Shown here in pieces: positions 43,991-55,502 of a stretch of DNA of 64,000 nt (position 1 is its first letter; the number at the start of each line of letters is the position of its first letter). A program made the translations under genes and the position numbers. Source of the stretch: Catonia carolina (Eukaryota; Arthropoda; Insecta; Hemiptera; Achilidae). The stretch lies in assembly GCA_035578175.1 (NCBI GenBank), contig JAQMRL010000005.1, positions 51,069,722 through 51,133,721 of the forward strand. The letters run 5' to 3'. The notes below the pieces were generated by a model. It saw nothing but the letters and a program-made list of their open reading frames with translations. It was not told the origin of the DNA and did no database searches.

Positions 43991-45119
43991 GTACATTTTT
44001 ATATAGAAATGCGTTTATAAATTTCAATCACCATTTCCAAAAAACTGTGTTTTTTCATACAAACGACCTATTTTCTCCAAGAACCAATAAAGCTTTTTTC
44101 TCTAAAATTTAATATCACATTCCTTACATGTATTTACATCAACAAACAGGGGGATTTCACGTTATTTTAATTTATAAAAAAATGTAAATTTGTTTATATA
44201 AAGTTTCAGTTTTTGGAGTAGGCATTCACGGAAATAAAAAAAATATAATCTATGTATTTTACTCCTATGTATTATAACTCCGTCTATCTGTCAGGAACAT
44301 ATCAATGATTAACTGGTTAAAATTTGAAGATTTTCTGGTTATAGATAACGGAGAAAACGGGTCAAACATTAACATAGTCTAAGATAGCAGTTCCGACTTC
44401 CCTTAATAACGTATAAAACCAACCAAGTGTTCATATGTTATTACCGTATTTTCGTTACAACCGACTTCGTTATAACCGAATTTTACTGTGTTTCATTAAG
44501 CTGTTGGGATTGAGCATTCATATATTTAAAACGCAAAATTGCTTCCAATTTATTTTAAATGGGAATATTATTAACTTAATATTGAGTTCTACCAAACGGA
44601 TTTTTATAATTTTTACATAATTTTAAAGAGTATTCTTTTCTGATTTGGCCAAAAGTTCTAAACTTCAAATTCATGCTAATATGAGCTTCATTTTACGAAA
44701 TGAAAAAGAGTAAATTCCGTTTACAACGTAGCGGTAATACACCGTAATTCAATGTGGTTCTCCCATATTTATCCCTCCATAGTCATATTCCGTAAGCATA
44801 CAGGATATGTGTCATCTCACATCACAGTCATTCGGTAATAGACATTGTGTTAACGTTGTTTTATTTAAAGTTTTTGTTTAAAACCGCTCTTTTCACGACG
44901 GAACTATCGTACTACTGTTCCTTAGTCGTTACTCACCGTTATTCTAAGAATGGTTAAGTTTGTTGTTAATATAAATCATTTATTTAGTGATAGGAGTTTG
45001 AAGCCCAAGAACATTGTGCGAATTTTTTTCGTTCGGGTCCTTTATGCTATTTCTTTGTAAACTACACAATATCTAGCCTACATACGCTCGTTTGTACGCC
45101 ATTTAGTTTTGAAAAATGT
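43991..45119. other. No gene; one pogo-like terminus
   Basis: Around 44440-44490 TTCGTTACAACCGACTTCG and ATAACCGAATTTTACTGTG resemble a pogo-type inverted end without a partner. Rest AT-rich. Confidence 0.4.
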
Positions 45120-45573
45120 TACACAGCACCTTCTTCCACTCAACTCTTCTTCTTCTCCTGCCCATCAAGGATTAGGCATTCCTGCATGTTCCGAATCTCT
45201 GAAATCTGCCCATCTCTTCCTCGGTCTCTCCTTCCCTCCGGTTTGTAATCCAGCGCCTGCTTCAGTATCCTACCCTCGCTCATCCTGTCCACGTGCTCTA
45301 TGCATTGTAATTTTTTTACAGTAACATATCATTTATGGCAAAGATGTGAAGATCTTTTGTGTTAGTGATCATAGTGGTCTTTTCTACTATATATCCATAT
45401 GTTTGCCGTAAAAATTTCAGTTCAGATGCCTGCAACCTGCTCTCCTCTGTCTTGGGTAGCACCCAAGTTTCGCTGCCATAAATTAGGGATATCCCTGCTG
45501 GTGTTGTTTTGTAAGGTACTGTAGATAGTCCCACATATATGTAGAAATTGGTGAATCTTACTGAAGGCATCAT
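45120..45573 (-). pseudogene. LINE reverse-transcriptase C-terminal fragment
   Basis: Minus strand: LIYGSETWVLPKTEESRLQASELKFLRQTYGY, then after frame changes EHVDRMSEGRILKQALDYKPEGRRDRGR and a GAAGAAGAAGAG tail near 45145. 5'-truncated, probably the same LINE lineage as 48143-49440. Confidence 0.85.
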
Positions 45574-45780
45574 TATCTTGTTGATGTGTTACTTTATAAC
45601 TTAGATACCGAAAATGGGATACCTGTTCCAGAATATTGTTCTCTATAACTCATTTCTCAGCTCTTCAACTGTGTTAATTTATTAATGAAGCTACTTTTGT
45701 ATTAAATATTATTTTAAGTATTATGTTATAAGTAAATAAAGATGAAAATATATCTACGTTAAGAGCGAACAAGTCTAATA

Positions 45781-46758
45781 AAGGGTGCGGTAGAACCAAT
45801 TAATCAGTTTTGAGGAGTTATAAAAACAACAATCTGGGATATAGAAAGAAAATGTTTTTATTTTAAATTTAGTAATACATACCATTTCACATTCAACCAA
45901 ATTTGAAAATAATGTCCTCAAGATGGCGGCCGTTAACAGCAATACACTTTTGGAGACTATCTCTGAAGTTTTGAACAGCTCGTGCACACATATCGCGGGG
46001 TATTGCGTTTACTTCTTCAATAATCCGATCCCGTAGCTCTAGTAAGGTGTGAGGGCGATGTTTAAACACCTTTTCATTCAAATAGCTCCAAAGAAAGAAG
46101 TCACAGTTGCTCAAATCTGGTGACTGCGCTGGTCGCTCCACTTCACCCCTCTAAGAGACTACTATTAGACGTCCTGGAAACATTTCTCTTAAAACATTAA
46201 TTAAATTTCGGGCTGTGTGAGCTGTAGCCGCATCTTCTTGGAACCACAAGTCCCCCATTCCATTTTCTTTAACAATTTCTTCAATTTTAGGCTGCAGAAA
46301 ATTTTACAATATAACGTCCAGAATTCACGGTCACTGTCACATTTTCCTCCTCCACCAAGAAGTAATGGCCTATCACGCCAAATTGTTGACAGCACACCAC
46401 ACTGTTAGTTGAGAGGAATGTAGCGGTCTTTCTTGAATAACTCGGGGGTTATTTTCAGCCCAATAGAGTAATTTCTGTTTGTTCACGATTCCACTAACGT
46501 TTAAATGTGCTTCTTCACTTCTGAAAAAAGCTGCCTCCATTTTTGGCATACATTTGCATCCCAATTTCTGCAAGCATTTGCTAACATAGATTTCGGCGGT
46601 TGGCTTAGTCTGCTGGATGTGTGCTCCGATTCAAACCATTTAGGCTACCTAAATGGGATCACCGACGGAACAAAGGGAGACCACGTGAAACTGCTTACCC
46701 TCACCACCACCTGAGCAGTTATCGGTTGAAACTACTTAGTCGGTTCTGCCGCGCCCTG
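45781..46758 (-). mobile_element. rosa-like mariner element, degraded
   Basis: Ends AAGGGTGCGGTAGAACC at 45781 and the inverse of CAGGGCGCGGCAGAACC ending at 46758, flanked by TA (45779-45780, 46759-46760). 978 bp, so the N-terminal part of the transposase region is missing. The right part holds unrelated sequence with an inverted CCATTTAGG word (46638-46658). Confidence 0.82.
45893..46573 (-). pseudogene. rosa-like transposase remnant
   Basis: Minus-strand pieces in different frames: EEAHLNVSGIVNKQKLLYWAENNPRV, LTVWCAV, WFQEDAATAHTARNLINVLREMFPGRL (second catalytic Asp), an in-frame stop in place of a Ser/Leu region, then SPDLSNCDFFLWSYLNEKVF (third Asp) and FRDSLQKCIAVNGRHLEDIIFKFG. The spacing between the second and third Asp is about 43, near the 41 of the rosa type once a small local insertion is allowed. 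Frameshifted and N-terminally truncated. Confidence 0.85.
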
Positions 46759-46760
46759 TA

Positions 46761-47744
46761 AAATGAATTAACAATTATACTGATTGTAGTATAAATAGGC
46801 GGGGTATAAATAACATTTTATTTCATCGGTTTGAATATTACTTGCAGTGATTCTTTTGAAATTATAATAATTAATAAACAAAAACATAATAATGAAGAAA
46901 ATTGCTAAGTAAAATATCTGAATGATAAGGTCTTGCCAATTATTTTGAGGTTCATTATAATAGTTGACTATTAATAACAATTAAATAGTATACAACCGAA
47001 TACTATTACAATAGAGTGTATTGACTTCTTGTAATTTAAAATGAATCTCAGCTGGAGGTCTTCTATCTGATGTGTTTCACAATGATTCTTTAAAATTTCT
47101 GACAAGTTCAAGATCATAATATGTGCGTACGTGTCTAAATGCTGACATAACATTAAGGTCAATGTTAAGAACCATAATGCACTTTAGTCAAGTAGTTTGT
47201 AAACACCATTTCAACGCATGTACCCTTTCAGAAAAATAAATTAAGTATTACTATATTTACATATTAAATAAACGTCTAAACTATTTCGATAGTTCCGAAG
47301 TTATTTATTTTTTATGTAATTTTATTATTCAAATAAGTGAGTTTAAGATACTTTTAAAAGTGGACTTTGTTGGTAGAATTATTCATGAATTCATTTAAAA
47401 AGGAGTGGATCGAGGGAAGAACCTTGAGGGACTCCAACGAACTATTTATCCAACGGTGGTCAATTCTGTAGGTTAATGTACTTTGTCTACTGTACGTTTT
47501 AGATTGTAAACGTATGTTTTTTTTCTTTACTTCGTTCTTAAATCTTCTTTTCTTACATTTAGTAGAGTAGAAATTTAAGTACCTATTGATATAATTAAAT
47601 CTTTATTAAAGTTTTTCACGTTTTTGGTTCAGTTTTTAGAAAATGTACTGTTCATTCCAGAAATATTTCTGATTTAGAAATTATTTTCTGATTAAAGGTC
47701 TTAGTTTTTTTAAAATCACATCAGAAACTACTGCGAGTTATGAA
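46761..47744. other. No gene identified
   Basis: AT-rich; no feature recognised. Confidence 0.5.
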
Positions 47745-47840
47745 ACTTGTGTTTTTAACGTAATATTTTCCTGACTGTAGCCGGAAACTAAACCCGGGAT
47801 CTACCGTTTTCCACCCTATTACGTTAACCACCAACAAAGT
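47745..47840 (-). repeat. tRNA-derived SINE fragment, probably S3
   Basis: Inverse strand has GTGGTTAACGTAATAGGG, GGTAGATCCCGGGTTTAG and TTCCGGCTACAGTCAGG, then CGTTAAAAACAC. Diverged S3-like head and body without the usual tail. Confidence 0.6.
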
Positions 47841-48021
47841 ACACACAAAGAAGAAATTTCAGTTCAGCGTACAAAAAGCTCTTACTTAAAAATTACTTGG
47901 TTATCAATTTACTGGATAACAAATTGTGTGCATCTGATTTGTCCGATTAATTACTCAAATTCTTAACTTTGTTTCTCAGAATAGCTTCATTGTAAAAACA
48001 AAATGCATGATTTGTGAGAAG

Positions 48022-48091
48022 TTTGTGTAATAAGAAATTTTTCTATTAATCTATAAAACATTTTAACTTTTTCATGTTCTTATTACACAAA
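48022..48091. repeat. 15-bp perfect inverted repeat
   Basis: TTTGTGTAATAAGAA at 48022-48036 and its inverse at 48077-48091, with a 40-base AT-rich loop. Confidence 0.85.
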
Positions 48092-48142
48092 TATTTTTTT
48101 ATTAGTTATCAATGGGTGCCTGATAGAGCAGGTATAGTATTT

Positions 48143-48650
48143 TAAATACTAGGATGTGATTTATCGTACGCTAGAAATGTAGACATGATCGATTTACTGA
48201 ATCCATTTCAGTATAGATGTGGGACAACAGCACGATCACTGGGTTAAAGAGTTCGGGAAGAAACCCAGTTGAAGTTTTACAAGACTTTAGCTGTTCCAGT
48301 ATTGTTGTACGTCGTAAATACTGGGTACTTGAGAGCGAAAATAATGTCAGATTCAGACAGCGAAAATGCGGTTCTTGAGAAAATTTCAGGGTTTAGTTTG
48401 ATGGATCACATTAATAATGAGGAAATCCGGACCTTTTTAAAGATCTCCTCTGTTTTAGGAACAGACGGTAAATACAGAGAGAAATGGGAGGAGCATTTGA
48501 TAAGAATGAGTGAGGATAGATGGGTGAAACGGACGTTACCTGATGGACGTAGAGATGTGGGTAGGTCGCGAAAAAATTGGCAAAGAAGTCGGAACAGATC
48601 GGAAGGCCTGATCCGTGACACGAAGAAGAAGAGACAAATCTTTTTATTAT
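48143..48650 (+). pseudogene. LINE reverse-transcriptase C-terminal fragment
   Basis: Plus frame: LGCDLSYARNVDMIDLLNPF, QYRCGTTARSLG, a TAA at 48245-48247, then REETQLKFYKTLAVPVLLY, and after further codons DHINNEEIRTFLKISS, KYREKWEEHLIRMSEDRWVKR, GRRDVGRSRKNWQR. Ends at GACACGAAGAAGAAGAG. One stop in an otherwise open ~145-codon tract. It converges tail-to-tail with another copy at 48705-49440. Confidence 0.87.
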
Positions 48651-48704
48651 TGTGTAAAAAGCAGATTGTAGATACATTCTGTAGAAAACAGTTTTGTGAA
48701 TGAT

Positions 48705-48745
48705 CTCTTCTTCTTCTGCTTCTTCTTCTTCTTCTTCTTCTTCTT
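48705..48745. repeat. CTT trinucleotide repeat (LINE tail)
   Basis: About 13 CTT units with one CTG variant, at the meeting point of two LINE 3' ends. Confidence 0.93.
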
Positions 48746-49440
48746 ACAATCAAGGATTAGGCTTCCGCCTGTTCCGTCTCACAACAGCGACAAACTACTG
48801 AACTATTGCCACATTTTGCGTGGCCTCCCAACGTCTCTCCTCTCCACCGGTCTGTATTGCAAAACACTGAGGGGGATCCTTCTCTCAGGCATTCTCTCTA
48901 GGTGCTCCCTCCATCGATTTCGATATTCTTCAATCTTCCTATTCAGATTGTAAACATCCAGTTCCGTCATTAGGTCCTCATTTCTTAGTTGGTCGCTCCG
49001 ACTTCAACCCTTTGTTCTTCGCAAGAATCGCATTTCTGCCGCCTATACTCTACTCTCCTGCGGTTTGGTACTAATCCACGACTCACTTCCCTAGAGTAAG
49101 ACTGGGGCAGCCATCACCTTGTAATATTGTGCTAATATTGCCGCACAATGCTTGGAATTTACCAACTTGTTCTTTATGTCCAAATCTTCATCAAACCCGA
49201 TGTCACAACCTAAATAATTGCGTCCTGATACTTTCTCGAGCATTACATCATCTACCACAATTTTAGACCTTGTATGATATTTAGCAGTAAATGCCATTAC
49301 CTTTGACCTTTTTTACGGAAACGTTGAAATTATATTTTTTGCATAATTCATGTAAAACATACACCGTTCTCTGAAGATCATCCTCACTCTCTTGCACATC
49401 CACAAATTTTTGTGAAAGATAATCGACAGAATTAGATTAT
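48705..49440 (-). pseudogene. LINE reverse-transcriptase C-terminal fragment with GAA tail
   Basis: Minus strand from about 49440: VQESEDDLQRTVYVLHELCKKYNFNVSVKK, MAFTAKYHTRSKIVVDDVML, RNYLGCDIGFDEDLDIKNKL, YYKVMAAPVLL, then EMRFLRRTKG, YRNRWREHLERMP and ERRDVGRPRK with frameshifts. Its 3' tail is the CTT repeat at 48705-48745 (GAA on the coding strand). Confidence 0.87.
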
Positions 49441-50970
49441 TAAATTTTTGTTTGCAAAATTTGTTTAAATTAATATTTTACAGCAGACCGATTATGTAAA
49501 ATTATTTTCATTAAAAGTTAATCGCGAGTCATGTTGGCTCTGTCAATTGGTGTAAAGTTTTGAGTATTTATAAATACCTGGTGTAAATTAAATAGTTATA
49601 TTTCAGAAAGTGACAAATTTGAAAAATTCCAAAAATAGATGTGAAATAAAAGAGTGAATATTAATAAACTTATCCCATCTTTTAACCTGGTCTTTGACCT
49701 GATGGTAAACACTTTTTTATGTATAGTCTCGTTAATTGTCAAACACTTTTAATTAAAAAATACCTAAAAAATTATAATAACAATACCTTGCCCTTCTCAG
49801 TTCTGGGTTCCTTGTCTAAGAGGTCGAATACTAAAGTATAACAAAATACACCTTCATTCTGCTAGTCTTTATTATTAAAATATAAATTCTAGTCTAATAT
49901 TTTTCAGTACTTACTGATATTTTTATTAATTTTTATCATACAATTATTATATTTAATAAATATAATAACCATTAAAAATATTGTACTCAATTTTGTCAAC
50001 AAATCTGCGACTTCATAATCTGTTCTATAAAATGTCAGAACATTAAGTAATTTTTCTAACAACATGAACTCACATTAATAGAATTAGAAATCCACTGAAT
50101 TGTATTTACCTTATAGTAAATTATTAACAATTTATTATCTAAATTTAAAATATAACATTAATCTTAAATAAAAACAATAAAGAACGAAATCTAACATCTG
50201 TACGGTACATCAATACATTTAGAGGAGACCGGGAACGCCTTTCTCCGTAATGTTAATGTAAGGAACGTTTTCTCAAAAACTAATAAGAGTTATCGTGTCC
50301 AATTTTATTGTTATTATTTTTCAGGCTATTTTACACTCACTTATTAGGTAACATATTGATAAATTGTTAGGAAGATAAGAATTTTTTTTTAAATTACCAC
50401 TTTGAAAATCATAACTTTTTGCCTATTGAAGTAGAAAATAAATATTCAGATACATTATTTTACTGTAATGTTGACTCAGTACATTGAAGTTATGGTATAA
50501 AAAACTGTGCAAAAATTATATTAAAATTTATTTACATTTGGCTGTGAAAATGTTCCTTCTGCGTCAAAAATCTATATTCACGGAGACAAGAAAAAACTAA
50601 AAAAGAACAAATTATAAGGTAAATAATTCAATGTGTTACATTCACAGCTGATCTGATACTAATCTTACGATTAAAAAAAATCGTTCAAAATAAAAAAAAA
50701 TATGAATTTTTCTGTTGTCATTAAAAAAATAGAGATGTTTATGCAAACGAATAACGTTCAAAAAATAACATAAGGTTTCAATTCATATATATATTTTATT
50801 TTAGGGGTATAAAAACTACAAAACCCGAACACATTATAAATCGTTGGATGCAGAATACTTTGAATTTTTATAATGCGCAAAAAACGAAAATGTGAAAATA
50901 TAAATTTTTTCCGTTCCGGGTCCACTTAAATATATCTTTGATAATTTGAATCCTTGATTATTTAGCAAAG
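49441..50970. other. No gene identified
   Basis: Long AT-rich intron stretch with no recognised repeat. Confidence 0.5.
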
Positions 50971-50982
50971 TAAAGTCAGATT

Positions 50983-51329
50983 ATATATATCCATGCGAGG
51001 ATTTACAACCCTAGCCGTATCTCGCTTCCTAAGCACCACTTCTCTCTGTCTCGCTAGTTGCCATCGGAGAGCCGCCGCAAAGACATTGTCTCCTGCACCC
51101 CATCCAACCATATCACTTCCGGCCTACCCCTCCTTCTTCTACCGGCTGGCGTCCACTCCCATACCCTTTTTGGCCACCTCCATCCTCTGCAAATGGCCAA
51201 ACCATTTTAACTGCTTTCGGGATATGGTATCCATGATGTTTCCTTGAACGCCGATTCTTCTAATATACAGATTCGGAATTCGATTGATCCGCGACACACC
51301 ACAGCTTTGCTTCCAGAAATCCATCTTCA
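50983..51329 (-). pseudogene. 5'-truncated LINE insertion with 12-bp target duplication
   Basis: Perfect TAAAGTCAGATT at 50971-50982 and 51330-51341. The minus strand starts in MDFWKQSCGVSRINRIPNLY and continues IRRIGVQGNIMDTISRKQLKWFGHLQRM, then (shifted) AGRRRRGRPEVIWLDGVQE. A short TA-rich tail adjoins the left duplication. The insertion ends about 85 bp before the PDSS1 exon at 51428, close to where branch point and pyrimidine tract lie. Confidence 0.93.
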
Positions 51330-51427
51330 TAAAGTCAGATTGTTACTGTAAATTCCTATAAAGTGTTTAGTTAAAATTTCGTAAACTACTAATGAAAACT
51401 AATTATTTTATTCTAATTTTGTTTCAG

Positions 51428-51569
51428 TGGTCTTCTGCTAGCACAAAGACAAGTAGCTATGATTGCAGAAATGATACACTCGGCTTCATTAATACACGAT
51501 GATGTTATCGATCAGTCAGATTTCCGTCGAGGGAAGCCCTCAGTAAACGTCGTATGGAATCATAAAAAG
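51428..51569 (+). CDS. PDSS1: PDSS1 internal exon with first Asp-rich motif
   Basis: Continues the exon at 19209. Flanked by TTTCAG before 51428 and GTAATC from 51570. The leading T completes a Ser codon; 47 further codons end on AAG, so the next intron is phase 0. The frame reads GLLLAQRQVAMIAEMIHSA, then SLIHDDVIDQ and DFRRGKPSVNVVWNHKK. DDVID is the first aspartate-rich (DDxxD) motif that binds the allylic diphosphate through Mg ions, and RRGKPS follows as in the family. The second Asp-rich motif, later helices and stop lie outside the window. No stops or frameshifts. Partner PDSS2 is not in the window. Confidence 0.96.
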
Positions 51570-51904
51570 GTAATCATAAAATTATTTATTATTCTCTTAA
51601 TTATGGTTTCCATTTAAGGGGCGTATAAAATTGTCAAACGCAGTTATTCAGGTGCCTAATGCAGCACCTAGTATTTTTATGCGTAGACTTCTAATGAAAT
51701 GTTTGTCTGTAATGATTCATATCCCTTTTATGATAATGGTAATGGTACTTACATAATTTTTGTTTACATCTTAAAAAGTAACTGCTTTTAGTCATTATCT
51801 TTTGTTTCTACTTAATTTTATTGTAAACGTAGTTTTTTATTCTACACTTGTCATTGTAAAATTTTGTTTTGTATTTCATATAAGCTACTTCTGATTTTTT
51901 TTGT
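51570..51904. other. Intron start after PDSS1 exon
   Basis: AT-rich; no feature recognised. Confidence 0.55.
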
Positions 51905-52400
51905 GGATCATTTTTATTGTCTGTAATTTTTATTACAGTAGTACTGTACAATGAGTTGCACAATTTCCGTACATGATGTTTAATTTAACGGGTGGTGAGG
52001 AATTTTACTTTCAGGAGATGAGGTACCCAATGGTACATTCTCCATTTAGAACTATGGGTGTTGTCCATTATTAAGACCAAAGATCTCTACTCCATTTTCT
52101 CTTTAGACGTCGCACAGTTGGGAAATTCGTTGTTGCTAATTAGTTGGGATGGTCGTCTAGTCGTTCGCAAAATTTACTATAAAAGGACGTGGTTAGTTCC
52201 TTTATTGTTGGAATTTGGAAATCGTCATGGAAGGTTTTATTGCTTACATAATAAGGAGCGCCAAAAACAAGTCGTAAGAATTTTGATTAAAAGGCCTGGT
52301 TTGACTTTAAGTTACTCTATACCGCTACTCCAAAAAGCTGGACACAATAAGTTCAGATTGGTCACAAAAGGGTTTTTTAAATTAAAATTTTGTAGCGGCG
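51905..52400 (-). pseudogene. Jockey-like LINE 3' end, copy 3
   Basis: Minus-strand DNA aligns with the other two copies: the 3' untranslated word GTACTGTACAATGAG and GGTACC-ATGGTACATTC, then the coding region equivalents of KFHERL, TLH-DD and the FQSKFLR region, with many frameshifts. More decayed than copies 1 and 2. Inserted 335 bp into the intron after the second exon. Confidence 0.82.
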
Positions 52401-52449
52401 GTTTGATCGAGAATTATTTAAACTTAACAATAATTATAACTTTATCATC

Positions 52450-52965
52450 ATTATCTGTCAAGAATTAGGCTCAATGGCTTGTTCCGGCATCCATCTCTTT
52501 TTAGGTCTTCCCAAGCCTCTAGGTTTATATTTCCACGCTCGTAGAGGAAGTCTGTGTGCTGGCATGCGAAGTAAATGGTTAGACCAGTTTCTCTTATATA
52601 TTCTTAACGTTTCACACAGTGACAAAAATTTTAACTCGGCGCGTATAACTTCGTTACGTACTGTATCTAACCGGGTACAACCTTTCACTTCCCTCAAAAA
52701 TTTCATTTTAGCAACCTGGATACGAGATTCATTCCTCTGTAATGACACCTATGTTTCACTCTATAAAATTTCATTTGGGTGTCCCGTCTCGTTTTCTTTT
52801 CTATTTTTCTGCAAATAGAACCGTAAACAGCGCTGAATTTTGCGAGTTTTTCATTCACGTCATCATCTTTGTCATAGGAAATCCTAAATATTTAAAATCT
52901 CAAACTTGTTCTATAGTTCGATTGCAAAGTATAATTTTTGTCTTTATTAACTACTGTCGGTAGAT
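52450..52965 (-). pseudogene. LINE reverse-transcriptase C-terminal fragment
   Basis: Minus strand: fragments YLG, YDKDDDVNEKLAKF, then RRDTQMKFYRV, NESRIQVAKMKFLREVKGCTRLDTVRNEVIRAELKFLSL, YKRNWSNHLLRMPAHRLP, RGLGRPKKRW. Ends near a GATGATAA tail at about 52445. Frameshifted. Lies directly beside the jockey 3' end but is a separate LINE lineage. Confidence 0.85.
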
Positions 52966-54104
52966 AATTTTATATCCGCATATTGTGAAGTCTCAAAGAG
53001 CATGGACTCTCAGTTATTAAGAGGAAAATATCTGATGATAGAATTACAAATTAAAATTTTAAGTTGCTATTGACTGATAAGACCTGGACTTAAGTTAGCA
53101 TCCAGAGTCGAAATCCAAGTGTTATTGTTTGTTTACTCATCCATAGAGATCTTTCTTGTCAGACGAATTATTATTGAAACATTTAGAAACGATAAGTACC
53201 ATTGATTTCTATTAAAACTTAACAGGTTTTTTTTACTGTGTTACTTTTACACGGAAATTCTTTTTACGTCGTATACATAAAAAAAAATAATTTTTTTATT
53301 AAATCATGTCAAAAAATAGTTGTTGTGAACATTTTGCATTATTTTAGTAGGAAAAATTTAAAAGGTTTTTCTGTTAACTTTAAATTCATATTCTGTCCAG
53401 TGTGATTTCGAACATTTTTGTGGTAGCGGCAAAAAATTACTGGTTTTTTAAAGAATATATTTAATTCAATCTAGCTATTTTGTACTGTCATTTTATACAT
53501 CGATTTTTATTTTACATTGGTAACAATTGTTTTTTTTTTTTTTTGTATTTAAGTATCTGATATCATCTTATACATAACCTAAGTACTACATATTTAAATA
53601 TATGTTAATACGCCGGAAGTTCTAATTAGCATAAGCAAGGACATTTTAACTGTCTATGTTCTTTCCATTATGAATTGTTAAAGATGAATGAATTTCTTAT
53701 TAGTGTGGTGCTAATTTGTGAATTGTTTAAATGATAACGTACTGTGTAAGATGCTATGCGTATTTTCATGCTTTTCAAGGTTACGAGAAATGTTTAGTGT
53801 GTCACTGTATGAATCTATTAAACGTTTATACGGAGTGTCCCACGTAATTGTCATAGGGAAATAGTATTGATTTTCATTAGTTTGTTAATGTTTTCTGCCC
53901 ATGAATAAATGAAGACTTGTTACAATCAGGAATCATTAGAAAATAATAGACCTTTACAAAAGGTTCCCGAAATCTGTAATATAGAAGTGAAAATTCTCAT
54001 ATGACACTTCACTGTAGTATCCTAATTCTGTTAAAGTGAAAAATGTGATATTTAACAGGTATGTCATAATGTATCATAGGTAATTGATAATGAACAGCGT
54101 AACC
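52966..54104. other. No gene; short mariner-like terminus
   Basis: AT-rich. ACGGAGTGTCCCACGTAATTG at about 53829 resembles a mariner terminal repeat without a partner. Confidence 0.4.
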
Positions 54105-55197
54105 CCAACGAACCCCAACCATCTAAGTACACCGGTAACCACTGCCTAATATTCAAATCCGTATAAAAAATGTGGTGTCAAACACTCACTCAACTTTATC
54201 TTGGTAATACAAATAATTAACTTTGTAACCTAACATTAGTAATAAACATTAGAAATAAACAAAAAATTAACCTAAAAAACATAACTTTATTTTAATCATG
54301 AGTGAAGGACGCAAAATGAAAATTGACAGTTTGGCTTAAAAATACGGAAAATCACTCTTTCACGCTAAACTAGGCTCTGTAGAGAAAAATTCTCTATATA
54401 AAAGTTGTAGATCTTTTAATTTCCTATAAATTTTATTATATACACCTTTGTGGTACAATGTAAGGCTGAAATCTTTTAAAAAAAATCGATTTTTTTTTAC
54501 ACGATTTCGTGAGAAAAATAACAGAAAATCTCTAATTGCTAAACTAAGCGTTGTACAAAAAAAATGTTTGAAATAAAAGTTGTGGAATTTAAATTCTCTA
54601 CATTTTTTGTTACATATATATTTTTGCGCTAAAGTGCATATGAAAGTCGCAGTCTCAAAAAAAAACAATTATTTTACGAGAAAACAGCCTTTCCAAGAAT
54701 TTCAGCAGACGTGGCGCCTACCATATCTTGTAGAGCATAAAAATGTAGTAAATAAGGCGATTTTTAAAAATACCGTAGGAGCCGTTTTTGAGAAAATTGC
54801 AAAAAAGTGAAAAATTACACGAATAAACTGCTACTTCCGGTTGACCAATTTTGATGAAAATGTTCGTGTCGGATCCTCTAGTGGTACCTAACTTAAGTTT
54901 CAAATTTCAAGTTCTTACGATGTTCTTGAGATTTTCTGTTCACATACACAGACCAATCGCTAAAACATGTTTTTTGGGTTCAGGGGTCTGAAAACGTGTA
55001 GATCCGGTGAAAACTCGGTTTTGAAAAATCGACATGAAAACAATACTTTCCTTCCTATAAATTCATAAAGGCAAGAGAAAGTAATAATTATTTGTACTAG
55101 GATTTGAACCATGGAACCTTCTTCCCTGAAAATTAAATCACCTATCAAACACCTGACTTGCGGTGACAACTTATCACTTGACCAACCCGGTGGATTA
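54105..55197 (-). repeat. tRNA-derived SINE, family S4, split by H1
   Basis: Two halves, 54105-54164 (CCAACCATCTAAGTACACC to CAAATCCGTATA) and 55085-55197 (ATTTGTACTAGG through AACCATGG, B-box on the minus strand, to CCGGTGGATTA). The intact copy at 60590-60842 shows the same sequence uninterrupted. The 920-bp insert is an H1 element. Confidence 0.8.
54165..55084 (-). mobile_element. H1 element copy D inserted in S4
   Basis: 3' end ATGTGGTGTCAAACACTCAC on the left, GGCAAGAGAAAGT on the right, both AAGTTGTAG units and the AATTTTGATGAAAATGTTCG core. The microsatellite is lost. Insertion inside S4 fixes the ends within a few bases and shows no long target duplication. Confidence 0.85.
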
Positions 55198-55420
55198 GAA
55201 AACGTTATCCATTGTATTGTATATAATTATCTCTGAACACTAAAAATTCAATCTCGAAACAATCATATACTAACCCTTTTACCGGTTAGTTAGAAAATTA
55301 AAATTTAGTGCAAGTACATCTATCGTGTGAACAGCTAAGTGAATAATATTCGTTAAGGTATTATACAAAACTCACTTCCGTAATTAACCCTAACGCGTTT
55401 TGGCCTCTACGAGGATCTTC

Positions 55421-55447
<27 letters not shown>
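55421..55447. repeat. AG microsatellite
   Basis: About 13 AG units. Confidence 0.95.
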
Positions 55448-55451
<4 letters not shown>

Positions 55452-55502
55452 GTTACTAAAACTATACCGATGATCGTCTAAATAGTTCATACAAATATCT
55501 AT

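Larger units (their letters stand above)
19343..51427 (+). other. PDSS1: PDSS1 intron of ~32.1 kb
   Basis: Bounded by GTAATT (19343) and TTGTTTCAG (to 51427), and joining two coding segments in frame. Almost all recognisable content is transposon-derived, in both orientations. No second host gene was recognised inside it. An undetected small exon within it cannot be excluded, but the two flanking exons join into a continuous family-like sequence with no gap in the alignment I recall. Confidence 0.88.
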
